A stretch of DNA of 6,823 bases, from positions 1 to 6,823 of the forward strand of contig WSMP01000084.1 in the NCBI GenBank assembly GCA_013316495.1, read 5' to 3'. How positions within the stretch are numbered: the first letter of the stretch is position 1; every line of letters starts with the position of its first letter. The notes beneath the pieces were generated by a model. It saw nothing but the letters and a program-made list of their open reading frames with translations. It was not told the origin of the DNA and made no database searches. This document shows positions 1 to 6,105 of the stretch, piece after piece. This stretch comes from Angelakisella sp. (GTDB lineage Bacteria > Bacillota > Clostridia > Oscillospirales > Ruminococcaceae). The position numbers were made by a program, and so were the translations under genes.

Positions 1-540
1 ACCAGTAGCTGGGAGGGCCGGGGCTGGGAGGGCACCGCCCAGGTGGAAACCCTCCTTTTCGGCTCCCTCCGCTTCCCGGTGAAGGAGGGCCTGTTCGAGA
101 CCTTCCCCCTTGCCATGGAGGGCCGCTCCCAAAGGGTGGAGCTGTTCATCTGGGAGAACCTGGCCCAGCCGAAGAAGTGGGAGGCCATCGGAAAGCTGCT
201 GGACCGGCTGCCGGAGATGTACCAAAGGGCCCGGAAGCGGTTTGAGGCGGAGTACGAGAGCAACGAGGTTATCCGCTTCTTCCTCCGGGACCAGCTGGAG
301 GAGCTGGAGGAGGCGCCGCTGCTGGCAAGCCTTGGGGTAGCCAGCCGGGAGGAGGCCACCCCGGAGCGGTTCATTCAGGTCCTGGAGCTTCGGGGCGTCA
401 CCGTCGCCCCCCGCCCTGGCGCGGAGGAGGAGATGGACTGTACCCTGGACTTCTGCCTGGACCCGGAAATCACCGACGAGCTGCTGGTGTTCCGCTTCAC
501 CTCGGAGCTGGAGCTTTACGACATCAGCCACGAAAGCTAA
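1..540 (+). CDS. DUF2004/DUF2262-like protein, 5' end outside window
   Basis: Function unknown. The frame is open from base 1 (first residues TSSWEGRGWEGTAQ) through a GTG at 43 to a TAA at 538-540, so the gene probably begins before the window. GTG 43 is a possible start with a GGGAGGG about 10 nt upstream, but the W-E-G motif before it looks like real protein. The protein is acidic and soluble with no membrane segment. It has a helical middle rich in E, R and L (codons about 170-310) and a C-terminus ending in a LLVFRF...LYDISHES pattern, which resembles DUF2004/DUF2262-type small cytoplasmic proteins as I remember them. Such domains are often found in immunity-like clusters of Firmicutes, but no toxin is visible here. 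It is the first visible gene of an operon and ends 12 nt before the TPR gene. The family assignment is tentative; that the frame is coding is likely. Confidence 0.7.
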   Translation, partial: TSSWEGRGWEGTAQVETLLFGSLRFPVKEGLFETFPLAMEGRSQRVELFIWENLAQPKKWEAIGKLLDRLPEMYQRARKRFEAEYESNEVIRFFLRDQLEELEEAPLLASLGVASREEATPERFIQVLELRGVTVAPRPGAEEEMDCTLDFCLDPEITDELLVFRFTSELELYDISHES

Positions 541-546
541 GGAGGG
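539..546 (+). promoter_or_regulatory. Ribosome binding site of the TPR gene
   Basis: AAGGAGGG overlaps the last two bases of the upstream TAA stop and lies 6 nt before ATG 553. It is a near-perfect anti-16S match, fixes the downstream start, and suggests the two genes are translated from one message. Confidence 0.8.
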
Positions 547-552
547 AAAACG

Positions 553-960
553 ATGGTAGATAAGGAAGTGCTGGAGCGGCTCAACCAGCTCCATGAGGAA
601 AATCACCACAAGCAGATTCTTTGGGAAATTTCCCGCCTGCCGGAGGAGGTCCAGCGGGAATACGCCATCCAAAGCTGCAAGGGCCGGGCCCTGGGGAACC
701 TGGGGGAATACAGGAAGGCTTACCAGGTGCTGCTGCCCCTCCGGGAGGAGGGAGAGCAGGACTCCCTTTGGTGGTACCGCATGGGGTGCTGCTATTTCTG
801 CATGGACCAGGATAAGGAGGCCGAGGAGGCCTTTATCCGCGCCATCCAGTTGGGGGACGATAGTGAGGACTGCCAGAAGATGCTAAGCGCCATCCGGGAG
901 CAGGAGCGCCGCAACAGGGAGTTGGAAAAGGATGCGGGAGGAAAGGGAAAGAAATGGTGA
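553..960 (+). CDS. Small TPR-repeat protein
   Basis: A 135-residue cytoplasmic protein with no signal peptide or membrane segment. The middle (residues about 40-110) reads as two tetratricopeptide-type helix pairs. One holds the LGEYRKAYQVLLPL stretch, and the next holds WWYRMGCCYF followed by DKEAEEAFIRAIQLG, which carries the A/G/Y/A/F spacing expected of a TPR. The N-terminus (LNQLHEENHHKQILWEI) and the SLWWYRMG segment resemble a widespread Firmicutes TPR protein found near immunity-like genes; this is recalled and not checked. The C-terminal tail is highly charged (K, R, E). TPRs bind proteins, so a scaffold or chaperone-like role is plausible, but no partner can be named. The start is fixed by the site at 539-546. 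The last 7 nt overlap the CbiK gene, which implies translational coupling. Confidence 0.88.
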   Translation: MVDKEVLERLNQLHEENHHKQILWEISRLPEEVQREYAIQSCKGRALGNLGEYRKAYQVLLPLREEGEQDSLWWYRMGCCYFCMDQDKEAEEAFIRAIQLGDDSEDCQKMLSAIREQERRNRELEKDAGGKGKKW

Positions 961-1730
961 AGAAAGGAATCCTCCTCGTTAACTTTGGAACCGCGGCGGC
1001 GGAAGCTTGGGAAAAGACTCTGGGGCTTCTTGCCGGGGAGGTCCGGGAGAGCTTTCCGGATGTACCCGTGTATGAGGCCATCACCAGCCCCACCATCCGC
1101 CGGATGTGGGCAAAGCGGGGCTGGAATATGCCGGATGTCCCTGGGGCCTTGGAGGAAATGGTGGCCCATGGAGTCGAGGCGGTCACCGTCCTGCCCACCT
1201 TTCTCATCGCCGGCATGGAATACCAGCGCCTGGTGCTGGACTGCGGCAGGCGGGCAGAAAGGTTTTCCTCCTTCCTCCTGGCCCCGCCCCTTCTGGACCG
1301 GCCGCAGGAGCTGGTGCGGGTGGCGAAGATTCTGCTGGAGCGCCAAGGTCCCCTGCCGGAGGACACCGCCTTGGTGCTTATGGGCCATGGCACAAACCAC
1401 CGGGGGGATTTTGCCTATGGGGCGATGGAATGCGTCTTCCGGGAGCTGAGCCAACCCAATGTCTTTGTGGCCACAGTGGAAGGTTATCTGGGGCTGGAGG
1501 GGCTGAAAAAGCGCCTGGAGGAGCGCGCCCCCAGGCGGGTGATTCTGCGTCCCCTGCTGCTCACCGCTGGGGAGCACGCCCGCAGCGATATGGCCGGGGA
1601 GGATGAAGGCTCCTGGAAAAACGTCCTCACCGCCGCCGGGTATCAGGTGGACTGCGTCCTGGAGGGGCTGGGGGAAATCCCCGCCATCCGCCAAATGTAC
1701 CTGGAGCGGCTGGCTTCCCCTGGCTGTTAG
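954..1730 (+). CDS. cbiK: Sirohydrochlorin cobaltochelatase (CbiK type)
   Basis: This enzyme inserts Co2+ into sirohydrochlorin in the anaerobic (early cobalt) route to cobalamin; related enzymes can also insert Fe2+ for siroheme. The 258-residue length matches the family, and there is no signal peptide, so it acts in the cytoplasm. Visible family marks are an N-terminal beta strand ILLVNFGT (residues 6-13), GMEY with Glu89, MGHGTNH with His145, and AGEHARSDM with His208 followed by GEDEGSW. Glu89 and His145 fall at the numbers I recall for the metal site of Salmonella CbiK, and His208 is one off its His207. ATG 954 is preceded by GGAGG at 937-941 and a closer AAAGGGA. The start overlaps the TPR stop (ATGGTGA). 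No other cob/cbi gene is in view, which is unusual. No clear terminator follows: the GC-rich hairpin at 1729-1747 lacks a T tract. Confidence 0.93.
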   Translation: MVKKGILLVNFGTAAAEAWEKTLGLLAGEVRESFPDVPVYEAITSPTIRRMWAKRGWNMPDVPGALEEMVAHGVEAVTVLPTFLIAGMEYQRLVLDCGRRAERFSSFLLAPPLLDRPQELVRVAKILLERQGPLPEDTALVLMGHGTNHRGDFAYGAMECVFRELSQPNVFVATVEGYLGLEGLKKRLEERAPRRVILRPLLLTAGEHARSDMAGEDEGSWKNVLTAAGYQVDCVLEGLGEIPAIRQMYLERLASPGC

Positions 1731-1802
1731 CGCGGCGTGCCGCCGCTGTCCCGCCCTGCCCGGCCTTCAGCCTTGCATTTTTCGGGAATCTCACCAGGTG
1801 CC

Positions 1803-1831
1803 TGGAGACCGAGGCAGTTTTATGCTATAAT
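1803..1831 (+). promoter_or_regulatory. Extended -10 promoter for recD2
   Basis: The -10 box TATAAT at 1826-1831 is a perfect match and is preceded by TGc (1823-1825), giving a full extended -10. Seventeen bases upstream is TGGAGA (1803-1808), which matches TTGACA at 4 of 6 positions. Transcription would begin near 1837-1839, leaving a leader of about 30 nt before ATG 1869. Predicted by eye as a housekeeping sigma-factor promoter. Confidence 0.72.
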
Positions 1832-1868
1832 TGGAGAAACAGTATTTTTGGCGGTGGGGGGTAAGGAG

Positions 1869-4079
1869 ATGGAAGGAAAACAGCTGGAGCACCTGGAGGG
1901 CACCGTGGAGGATGTGGTCTTCCACAACGAGGACAGCGGCTTCACCGTTCTGGCTGTCTCGGTGGAGGATGAGCTGGTGACGGTGGTGGGCACCACCACC
2001 GGGGTGGCGGAAGGGGAGGAGATTTCCGCCGATGGGGTCTATGGCTCCCATCACAAGTACGGCCAGCAGTTCCAGGCGCAGATTATCCAGCGCACCCTCC
2101 CCAAAACCGCAAACGCCATCCTAAAGTACCTTTCCTCCCGCGCAATCAAGGGGGTGGGCCCCGCCATCGCCCGGCGGCTGGTGAACCATTTTGGCGGCCA
2201 GACCCTGGAGGTGATGGAAAAGGAGCCGCACCGCCTCAGCGAGGTACCGGGGATTTCGGCGGCCAAGGCCCAACGGATCGGGGAGGAATACACCCGCCTT
2301 TTCGGCATCCGCACCGTAATGCTCTTCCTCACCGATTGCGGCCTGGAGCCCTCCACCGCCATCAAGGTGTGGAAGCGCTGGGGTCCCCCCTCGGTGGAGC
2401 TGATTCGGGATAACCCCTATATCCTTTGCTGCGACGAAATTGGCCTGGATTTTGAGGAAGTGGACGAGCAGATGTCCGAACGGTTCCAAATCCCCTGGGA
2501 AAGCTACAAGCGCCTTTCCGCCGGGGTGCGGTACATCTTGCGGCACAACAGCCGCCAGGGGCACACCTGCCTGCCCCGGAGCACCCTGGAGGATTTCAGC
2601 GCCCAGTACCTGAAGATTTCCAAGGAGAAGGTCCAGGACACCCTGGCGGAGATGGAGGAGAACAGCGACCTGGTGGCCTACGAGGCCGGAGGGCGGAGCT
2701 GGCTCTACCTGCCGGAGCTTTACGCGGCGGAAACCACCATCGCCGGGCGGGTGGCCCTGATGCTCCAGCTGGCGCCGCCCCCCTCCCGGAACTGGGAGCA
2801 GGAGACGGATAAATTGGAGGCCGCCCTGGGCATCCGATACGGCCAGCAGCAGCGCCGGGCCATCCGGGAGGCGATGGAAAGCCCGGTCTTCATCCTCACC
2901 GGCGGCCCCGGCACCGGCAAGACCACCACCCTCAACGGCATCCTCTCCCTCCTGGAGGGGGAGGGGCTGAAGGTGTCCCTGGCCGCCCCCACCGGCCGGG
3001 CCGCCAAGCGGATGACCGAGGTCACTGGCCGGGAGGCCAAGACCATCCACCGCCTGCTGGAGGTGGAGCCCTTCCGGGATACCCTCACCTTTAAGCGCAA
3101 CGAGAAGAACCCCATCCCCACCGATGCCATCATTGTGGACGAGATGAGCATGGTGGATGTTCTCATTATGGAATCCCTCTTCCGGGGGATGCGCCTGGGG
3201 TGCAAGCTGATTCTGGTGGGGGATAGCGACCAGCTGCCCTCGGTGGCGGCGGGGCAGGTGCTGGGGGACCTTATTGCCAGCGGCTGCGTGCCCACCGTCC
3301 ACCTGGACGAGGTGTTCCGCCAGGCGGCGGAAAGCCTCATCGTGGTAAACGCCCACGCCATTGTGGGGGGGGAGCTGCCCCAGCTGGACAAAAAGGACAA
3401 GGACTTTTTCTTTCTCCCCCGCCAAAGCGCCCAGCAGGTGCAGCAGCTGGTGGCGGATCTTTGTGCCCGCCGCCTCCCCCAAAGCTACGGCTTCCGGCCC
3501 CTGTGGGATATCCAGGTTATCACCCCCATGAAGCAGGGGGCGCTGGGCACGCGGGAATTAAACCGGGTCCTTCAGGAGCGCTTAAATCCCCCGGACCGCC
3601 AAAAAAGCGAGTACACCGCCCTGGGCCGCACCCTGCGGGAGGGGGATAAGGTGATGCAGATTCGCAACAATTACGATATCCTGTGGAAGAACGACAACGG
3701 CCAGGAAGGGGAGGGGGTCTTCAACGGGGATATCGGCGTCATTGATATGATTGACCTTTCCTCCAAGACGGTCCTGGTGCGGTTTGACGACGTGGTGGCC
3801 CCCTATACCTTCGATACCGCCGACCAGCTGGAGCACGCCTACGCCATTACCATCCACAAAAGCCAGGGGAGCGAGTTTGAGGCAGTGGTGATGCCCCTGA
3901 TGGGCAGCCACCGGAACCTCCATTACCGCAATCTTCTCTACACCGGGGTCACGCGGGCCCGCCGCCTTTTGGTGATGGCGGGGGAAAAGGAGACGGTAGC
4001 CCGGATGGTGCAAAACAACCGCCGCACCAAGCGGTACACCAACCTGCGGGCGATGCTTACCGAGGCTGTGGAGGGCTAG
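1869..4079 (+). CDS. recD2: RecD2-family SF1 DNA helicase
   Basis: A 5'-to-3' superfamily 1B helicase of the RecD2 (YrrC) type, which works without RecBC in DNA repair and replication-fork maintenance. It is 736 residues from ATG 1869, normal for RecD2. Domains in order: an N-terminal OB-like region starting EGTVEDVVFHNEDSGFTVL; tandem helix-hairpin-helix motifs near residues 90-105 (IKGVGPAIARRL) and 125-137 (EVPGISAAKAQRI); Walker A GGPGTGKTT at 345-353; motif Ia APTGRAAKR; Walker B DEMSM at 424-428; motif III GDSDQLPS at 451-458; motif IV TPMKQG; motif V HKSQGSE at 663-669; motif VI YTGVTRAR at 691-698. All motors look intact. The frame is open back to 1737, but the promoter at 1803-1831 lies inside that stretch and the extra 44 residues look non-homologous. 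ATG 1869 has AAGGAG directly against it, which is poor spacing; GTG 1854 is the alternative start. Confidence 0.95.
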   Translation: MEGKQLEHLEGTVEDVVFHNEDSGFTVLAVSVEDELVTVVGTTTGVAEGEEISADGVYGSHHKYGQQFQAQIIQRTLPKTANAILKYLSSRAIKGVGPAIARRLVNHFGGQTLEVMEKEPHRLSEVPGISAAKAQRIGEEYTRLFGIRTVMLFLTDCGLEPSTAIKVWKRWGPPSVELIRDNPYILCCDEIGLDFEEVDEQMSERFQIPWESYKRLSAGVRYILRHNSRQGHTCLPRSTLEDFSAQYLKISKEKVQDTLAEMEENSDLVAYEAGGRSWLYLPELYAAETTIAGRVALMLQLAPPPSRNWEQETDKLEAALGIRYGQQQRRAIREAMESPVFILTGGPGTGKTTTLNGILSLLEGEGLKVSLAAPTGRAAKRMTEVTGREAKTIHRLLEVEPFRDTLTFKRNEKNPIPTDAIIVDEMSMVDVLIMESLFRGMRLGCKLILVGDSDQLPSVAAGQVLGDLIASGCVPTVHLDEVFRQAAESLIVVNAHAIVGGELPQLDKKDKDFFFLPRQSAQQVQQLVADLCARRLPQSYGFRPLWDIQVITPMKQGALGTRELNRVLQERLNPPDRQKSEYTALGRTLREGDKVMQIRNNYDILWKNDNGQEGEGVFNGDIGVIDMIDLSSKTVLVRFDDVVAPYTFDTADQLEHAYAITIHKSQGSEFEAVVMPLMGSHRNLHYRNLLYTGVTRARRLLVMAGEKETVARMVQNNRRTKRYTNLRAMLTEAVEG

Positions 4080-4163
4080 GGGGAATAATCCCCGTCTCCT
4101 CCGCCTAAAATGAAGGGTGACAGCTCATGGGGGGATTCGTTTACAGCCTATTTGCAATTTTTT

Positions 4164-4193
4164 TTGACAAAGGACATAAAACCATAGTATAAT
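4164..4193 (+). promoter_or_regulatory. Consensus promoter for the mreB-like gene
   Basis: A perfect -35 TTGACA (4164-4169) and a perfect -10 TATAAT (4188-4193) are separated by 18 bp, behind a T-rich stretch (4157-4165) that could act as an UP-like element. The start of transcription would be near 4200, giving a leader of about 60 nt. This is the strongest promoter match in the window and suggests the gene is transcribed independently of recD2. Confidence 0.88.
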
Positions 4194-4244
4194 CAGTACC
4201 GTGGAATTTTTTGTCAATTACCGATAGATACAACGAGAATATAA

Positions 4245-4251
4245 AGGGGAG
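4245..4251 (+). promoter_or_regulatory. Ribosome binding site deciding the GTG start
   Basis: AGGGGAG sits 8 nt before GTG 4260. It supports this non-ATG start, which gives the MFRNDIGIDLG N-terminus expected of Mbl-type proteins. Confidence 0.75.
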
Positions 4252-4259
4252 TTGGAACC

Positions 4260-5282
4260 GTGTTTCGCAATGACATCGGCATCGACCTGGGGACCGCTAC
4301 CACGCTGATCTATGTCGCCGGCAAGGGCATCGTCCTGAAGGAACCCTCCATTGTGGCTATGGACGCCCGTACCAATAAAAAGATGGCGGTGGGCCAGGCC
4401 GCCTACGATATGCTGGGGAAAACCTCCGACCTTATCCGGGTGGTGCGGCCTCTGGCGGAAGGGGTCATCTCCGATTACGAGGTCACCGAGGAGATGCTCA
4501 AGGACTTTTTCAAGAAGGTCTGCTCCAGCAAATTCTTTAAGCCCAGGGTCTGCGTCTGCGTTCCCTCCGCCATTACCGAGGTGGAAAGCCGGGCGGTCAT
4601 TGATACGGTGATGTCCTCCGGGGCCCGCAACGTCTTTCTTATAGAGGAGCCGGTGGCCGCGGCCATTGGGGCGGGGATTGATATCACCGTCCCCGGCGGC
4701 GTCGCCATCCTGGATATCGGCGGCGGCACCAGCGATATTGCCATCCTCTCCCTTAACGGCATCGTCTGCAAAACCAGCCTTAAAATGGCGGGGAACACCT
4801 TCAATCAGGCCATTGTGCGGTATATCCGCAACACCTACAATGTCCTGATTGGAGATAACACCGCCGACCGCATCAAGCGGGATATCGCCACTGTCTGGCC
4901 GGAGGACGCCAGCGCCAACGAATACGAGGTGAAGGGGCGCAACCTGGTCACCGGCCTGCCCCAGCGCATCACCATCACCAACCAGGAGCTGCTGGAGCCC
5001 CTGGCTATGGAGGTGGAGCACATCATCCTTGCCCTCCAGTCGGTGCTGGAGCGCACCCCGCCGGAGCTGGTGGCGGATATCGAACAGAGCGGCCTTATTA
5101 TGACCGGCGGCGGCAGTATGCTGGGGGGGATGGATAAGCTCATCAGCAGCCGCATCCGCATCCAGGCACGCCTGGCAGAAAATCCGGTGGAGGCGGTGGC
5201 AATCGGCACCGGTCTCTCCTTCGATTACCTGGGCAAGCTCTATGACGGGTTTGTCACCTACACCAACTATTCTTCCAAGTGA
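4260..5282 (+). CDS. MreB/Mbl-like bacterial actin
   Basis: Rod-shape actin homologue that forms ATP-dependent filaments under the membrane and guides the cell-wall elongation machinery. It has 340 residues, normal for MreB/Mbl. The N-terminus (MFRNDIGIDLGTA) is closer to Bacillus Mbl than to E. coli MreB. Visible nucleotide-site motifs: phosphate-1 DLGTATT at 9-15 (the family usually has DLGTANT), the IEEPVAAAIGAG segment at 128-139 holding the usual catalytic Glu, phosphate-2 DIGGGTSD at 152-159, and adenosine motif TGGGSML at 282-288. PPELVADI at 267-274 and NPVEAVAIGTG at 308-318 are also typical. Departures from Mbl include the N-to-T change above and AGN (177-179) where AGD is usual. 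No mreC or mreD adjoins it; it has its own promoter and meets a convergent gene downstream. The family is certain, the exact paralogue is not. Confidence 0.94.
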   Translation: MFRNDIGIDLGTATTLIYVAGKGIVLKEPSIVAMDARTNKKMAVGQAAYDMLGKTSDLIRVVRPLAEGVISDYEVTEEMLKDFFKKVCSSKFFKPRVCVCVPSAITEVESRAVIDTVMSSGARNVFLIEEPVAAAIGAGIDITVPGGVAILDIGGGTSDIAILSLNGIVCKTSLKMAGNTFNQAIVRYIRNTYNVLIGDNTADRIKRDIATVWPEDASANEYEVKGRNLVTGLPQRITITNQELLEPLAMEVEHIILALQSVLERTPPELVADIEQSGLIMTGGGSMLGGMDKLISSRIRIQARLAENPVEAVAIGTGLSFDYLGKLYDGFVTYTNYSSK

Positions 5283-5335
5283 TTGGATTGAAAGGGCCTG
5301 CCTAAACCTTCCAGGTGCAGCTTTCAGAAAATAAA

Positions 5336-5372
5336 ACAGCCCAGCCAGGACGCTTTGTCCCGGCTGGGCTGT
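5336..5372 (-). terminator. Intrinsic terminator for the - strand permease fragment
   Basis: An 11-bp perfect stem (5336-5346 with 5362-5372) continues past one A/C mismatch with 4 more pairs around a 5-nt loop (5352-5356). Read on the - strand the stem is followed by TTTTATTTT, a proper U tract. It lies about 21 nt past the TAG of the permease C-terminal half. On the + strand the sequence after the stem is not T-rich, so it would stop the mreB-like transcript only weakly. Confidence 0.9.
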
Positions 5373-5393
5373 TCTGCTGTATGGAAGATAGGT

Positions 5394-6105
5394 CTATCGC
5401 GCCACGAGCTTGTAGTATACCTTGGCGGTGGCAAGGTACACCCCCAGGTAAAGCCCCGCAAAGACCAGCACTGCGCATCCCGCCCCCAGCAGCACCGTCC
5501 GGGAACTGACACAGAGGACATCGAACAGTCGGATCAGCACCGGAACAGCGAAGCAGAGATGAAGAAGCGCCCCCAGCAGGGGAAGGGAAAACACCAGCAG
5601 CACCTGCCGCCGGACGGTGGAGCGCACCATCCCCACGCTCATCCCCACCCGTTGCATCACCAAAAAACCTTCCCGGTCCTCATGGCCTTCGGTGATCTGT
5701 TTGTAGTACATCACCAGCACAGTGCAGAGGAGAAAAGCGGTTCCGAAGAAAAGCCCTAGAAAAGCCAGGGTGCCAAAGAAGATGGTTAGCTCCTCCGGGG
5801 CGATGTGCTCCAGATCCAAGGAGATGACCCCTTGGCGGTTAGCGGAGCCCAGCAGTGCCATCACCTCCCCTTGGCCGAAGGCCACCGTCAGGGTACAGCA
5901 AAGGGTCACCAGGGTCATGGTACCGAACAGACAGATGTTGGCAAGGCCCGCCCCGTTTTTCCGCATCCGGTGGAGCATTCCCGACAGGGTGACGAAGTTC
6001 TGAGGCTGGTAGTAGAAGCCTTTATTGCTCCGCAAGGCCTTCAGGACATAGATACTACCAAAAATGAACACCCCATAGGTCCCCAGAGCTACCAGCAGGC
6101 TCGCC
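5394..6105 (-). CDS. BceB/FtsX-type ABC permease, C-terminal half (5'-truncated)
   Basis: This is the C-terminal half of a peptide-sensing or peptide-exporting ABC permease of the BceB (bacitracin/lantibiotic resistance) family, an integral membrane protein. It begins in mid-protein with ASLLVALGTYG, then runs through family-typical text: NKGFYYQPQNF, SGMLHRMRKN, GLANICLFGTM, MYYKQITEGHEDREGF, MQRVGMS, and the classic end YLATAKVYYKLVAR. About five membrane segments are visible, corresponding to TM6-TM10. The open frame extends to a TTG at 6125, but the residues encoded between 6125 and 6106 are antisense to the permease N-terminus on the other strand, so that start is spurious; a TAG lies a few codons further up. 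There is no promoter, ribosome binding site or partner ATPase gene in view. The loop between the second and third segments is only about 30 residues, against roughly 200 in BceB. The stop is followed by a good terminator, so this is a real gene end. Confidence 0.85.
6071..6105 (-). repeat. Inverted repeat copy 1 (35 bp)
   Basis: On the - strand this segment is identical, base for base over 35 bp, to + strand 6789-6823. It encodes ASLLVALGTYG in the - strand permease half. Identity stops at 6106 on the inner side (AA against CT in the other copy). On the outer side it may continue, because the other copy is cut off by the window end. Confidence 0.97.

Noticed and set aside
792..1694. 300-codon open frame on the - strand opposite the TPR and cbiK genes
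   Set aside because: Antisense shadow of GC-rich coding DNA; its translation is rich in P, H, G and Q with no domain, and it overlaps well-supported genes.
1729..1747. GC-rich hairpin just after cbiK as a terminator
   Set aside because: Stem of about 7 bp with a bulge and no T tract after it; the T run near 1777-1781 is too far away.
1731..1868. Cobalamin riboswitch or other structured RNA near cbiK/recD2
   Set aside because: No recognisable B12-box or other conserved riboswitch sequence in the spacer.
2121..3482. 453-codon open frame on the - strand opposite recD2
   Set aside because: Lies entirely within recD2, is low-complexity and has no recognisable motif; long antisense frames are expected at this GC content.
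4080..4093. GGGGA-ATAA-TCCCC hairpin after the recD2 stop as a terminator
   Set aside because: Only 5 bp of stem and followed by GTCTCCTCC instead of T residues. An alternative pairing of 4087-4093 with 4131-4137 is also possible but is not terminator-like.
4218..5021. 267-codon - strand open frame opposite the mreB-like gene
   Set aside because: Antisense to the conserved actin motifs and overlaps the leader; composition typical of a shadow frame.
5283..5335. Small hairpin (CCTG/CAGG with AAAG/CTTT) after the mreB-like gene
   Set aside because: Too short and interrupted, with no T tract; the strong stem at 5336-5372 explains the region better.
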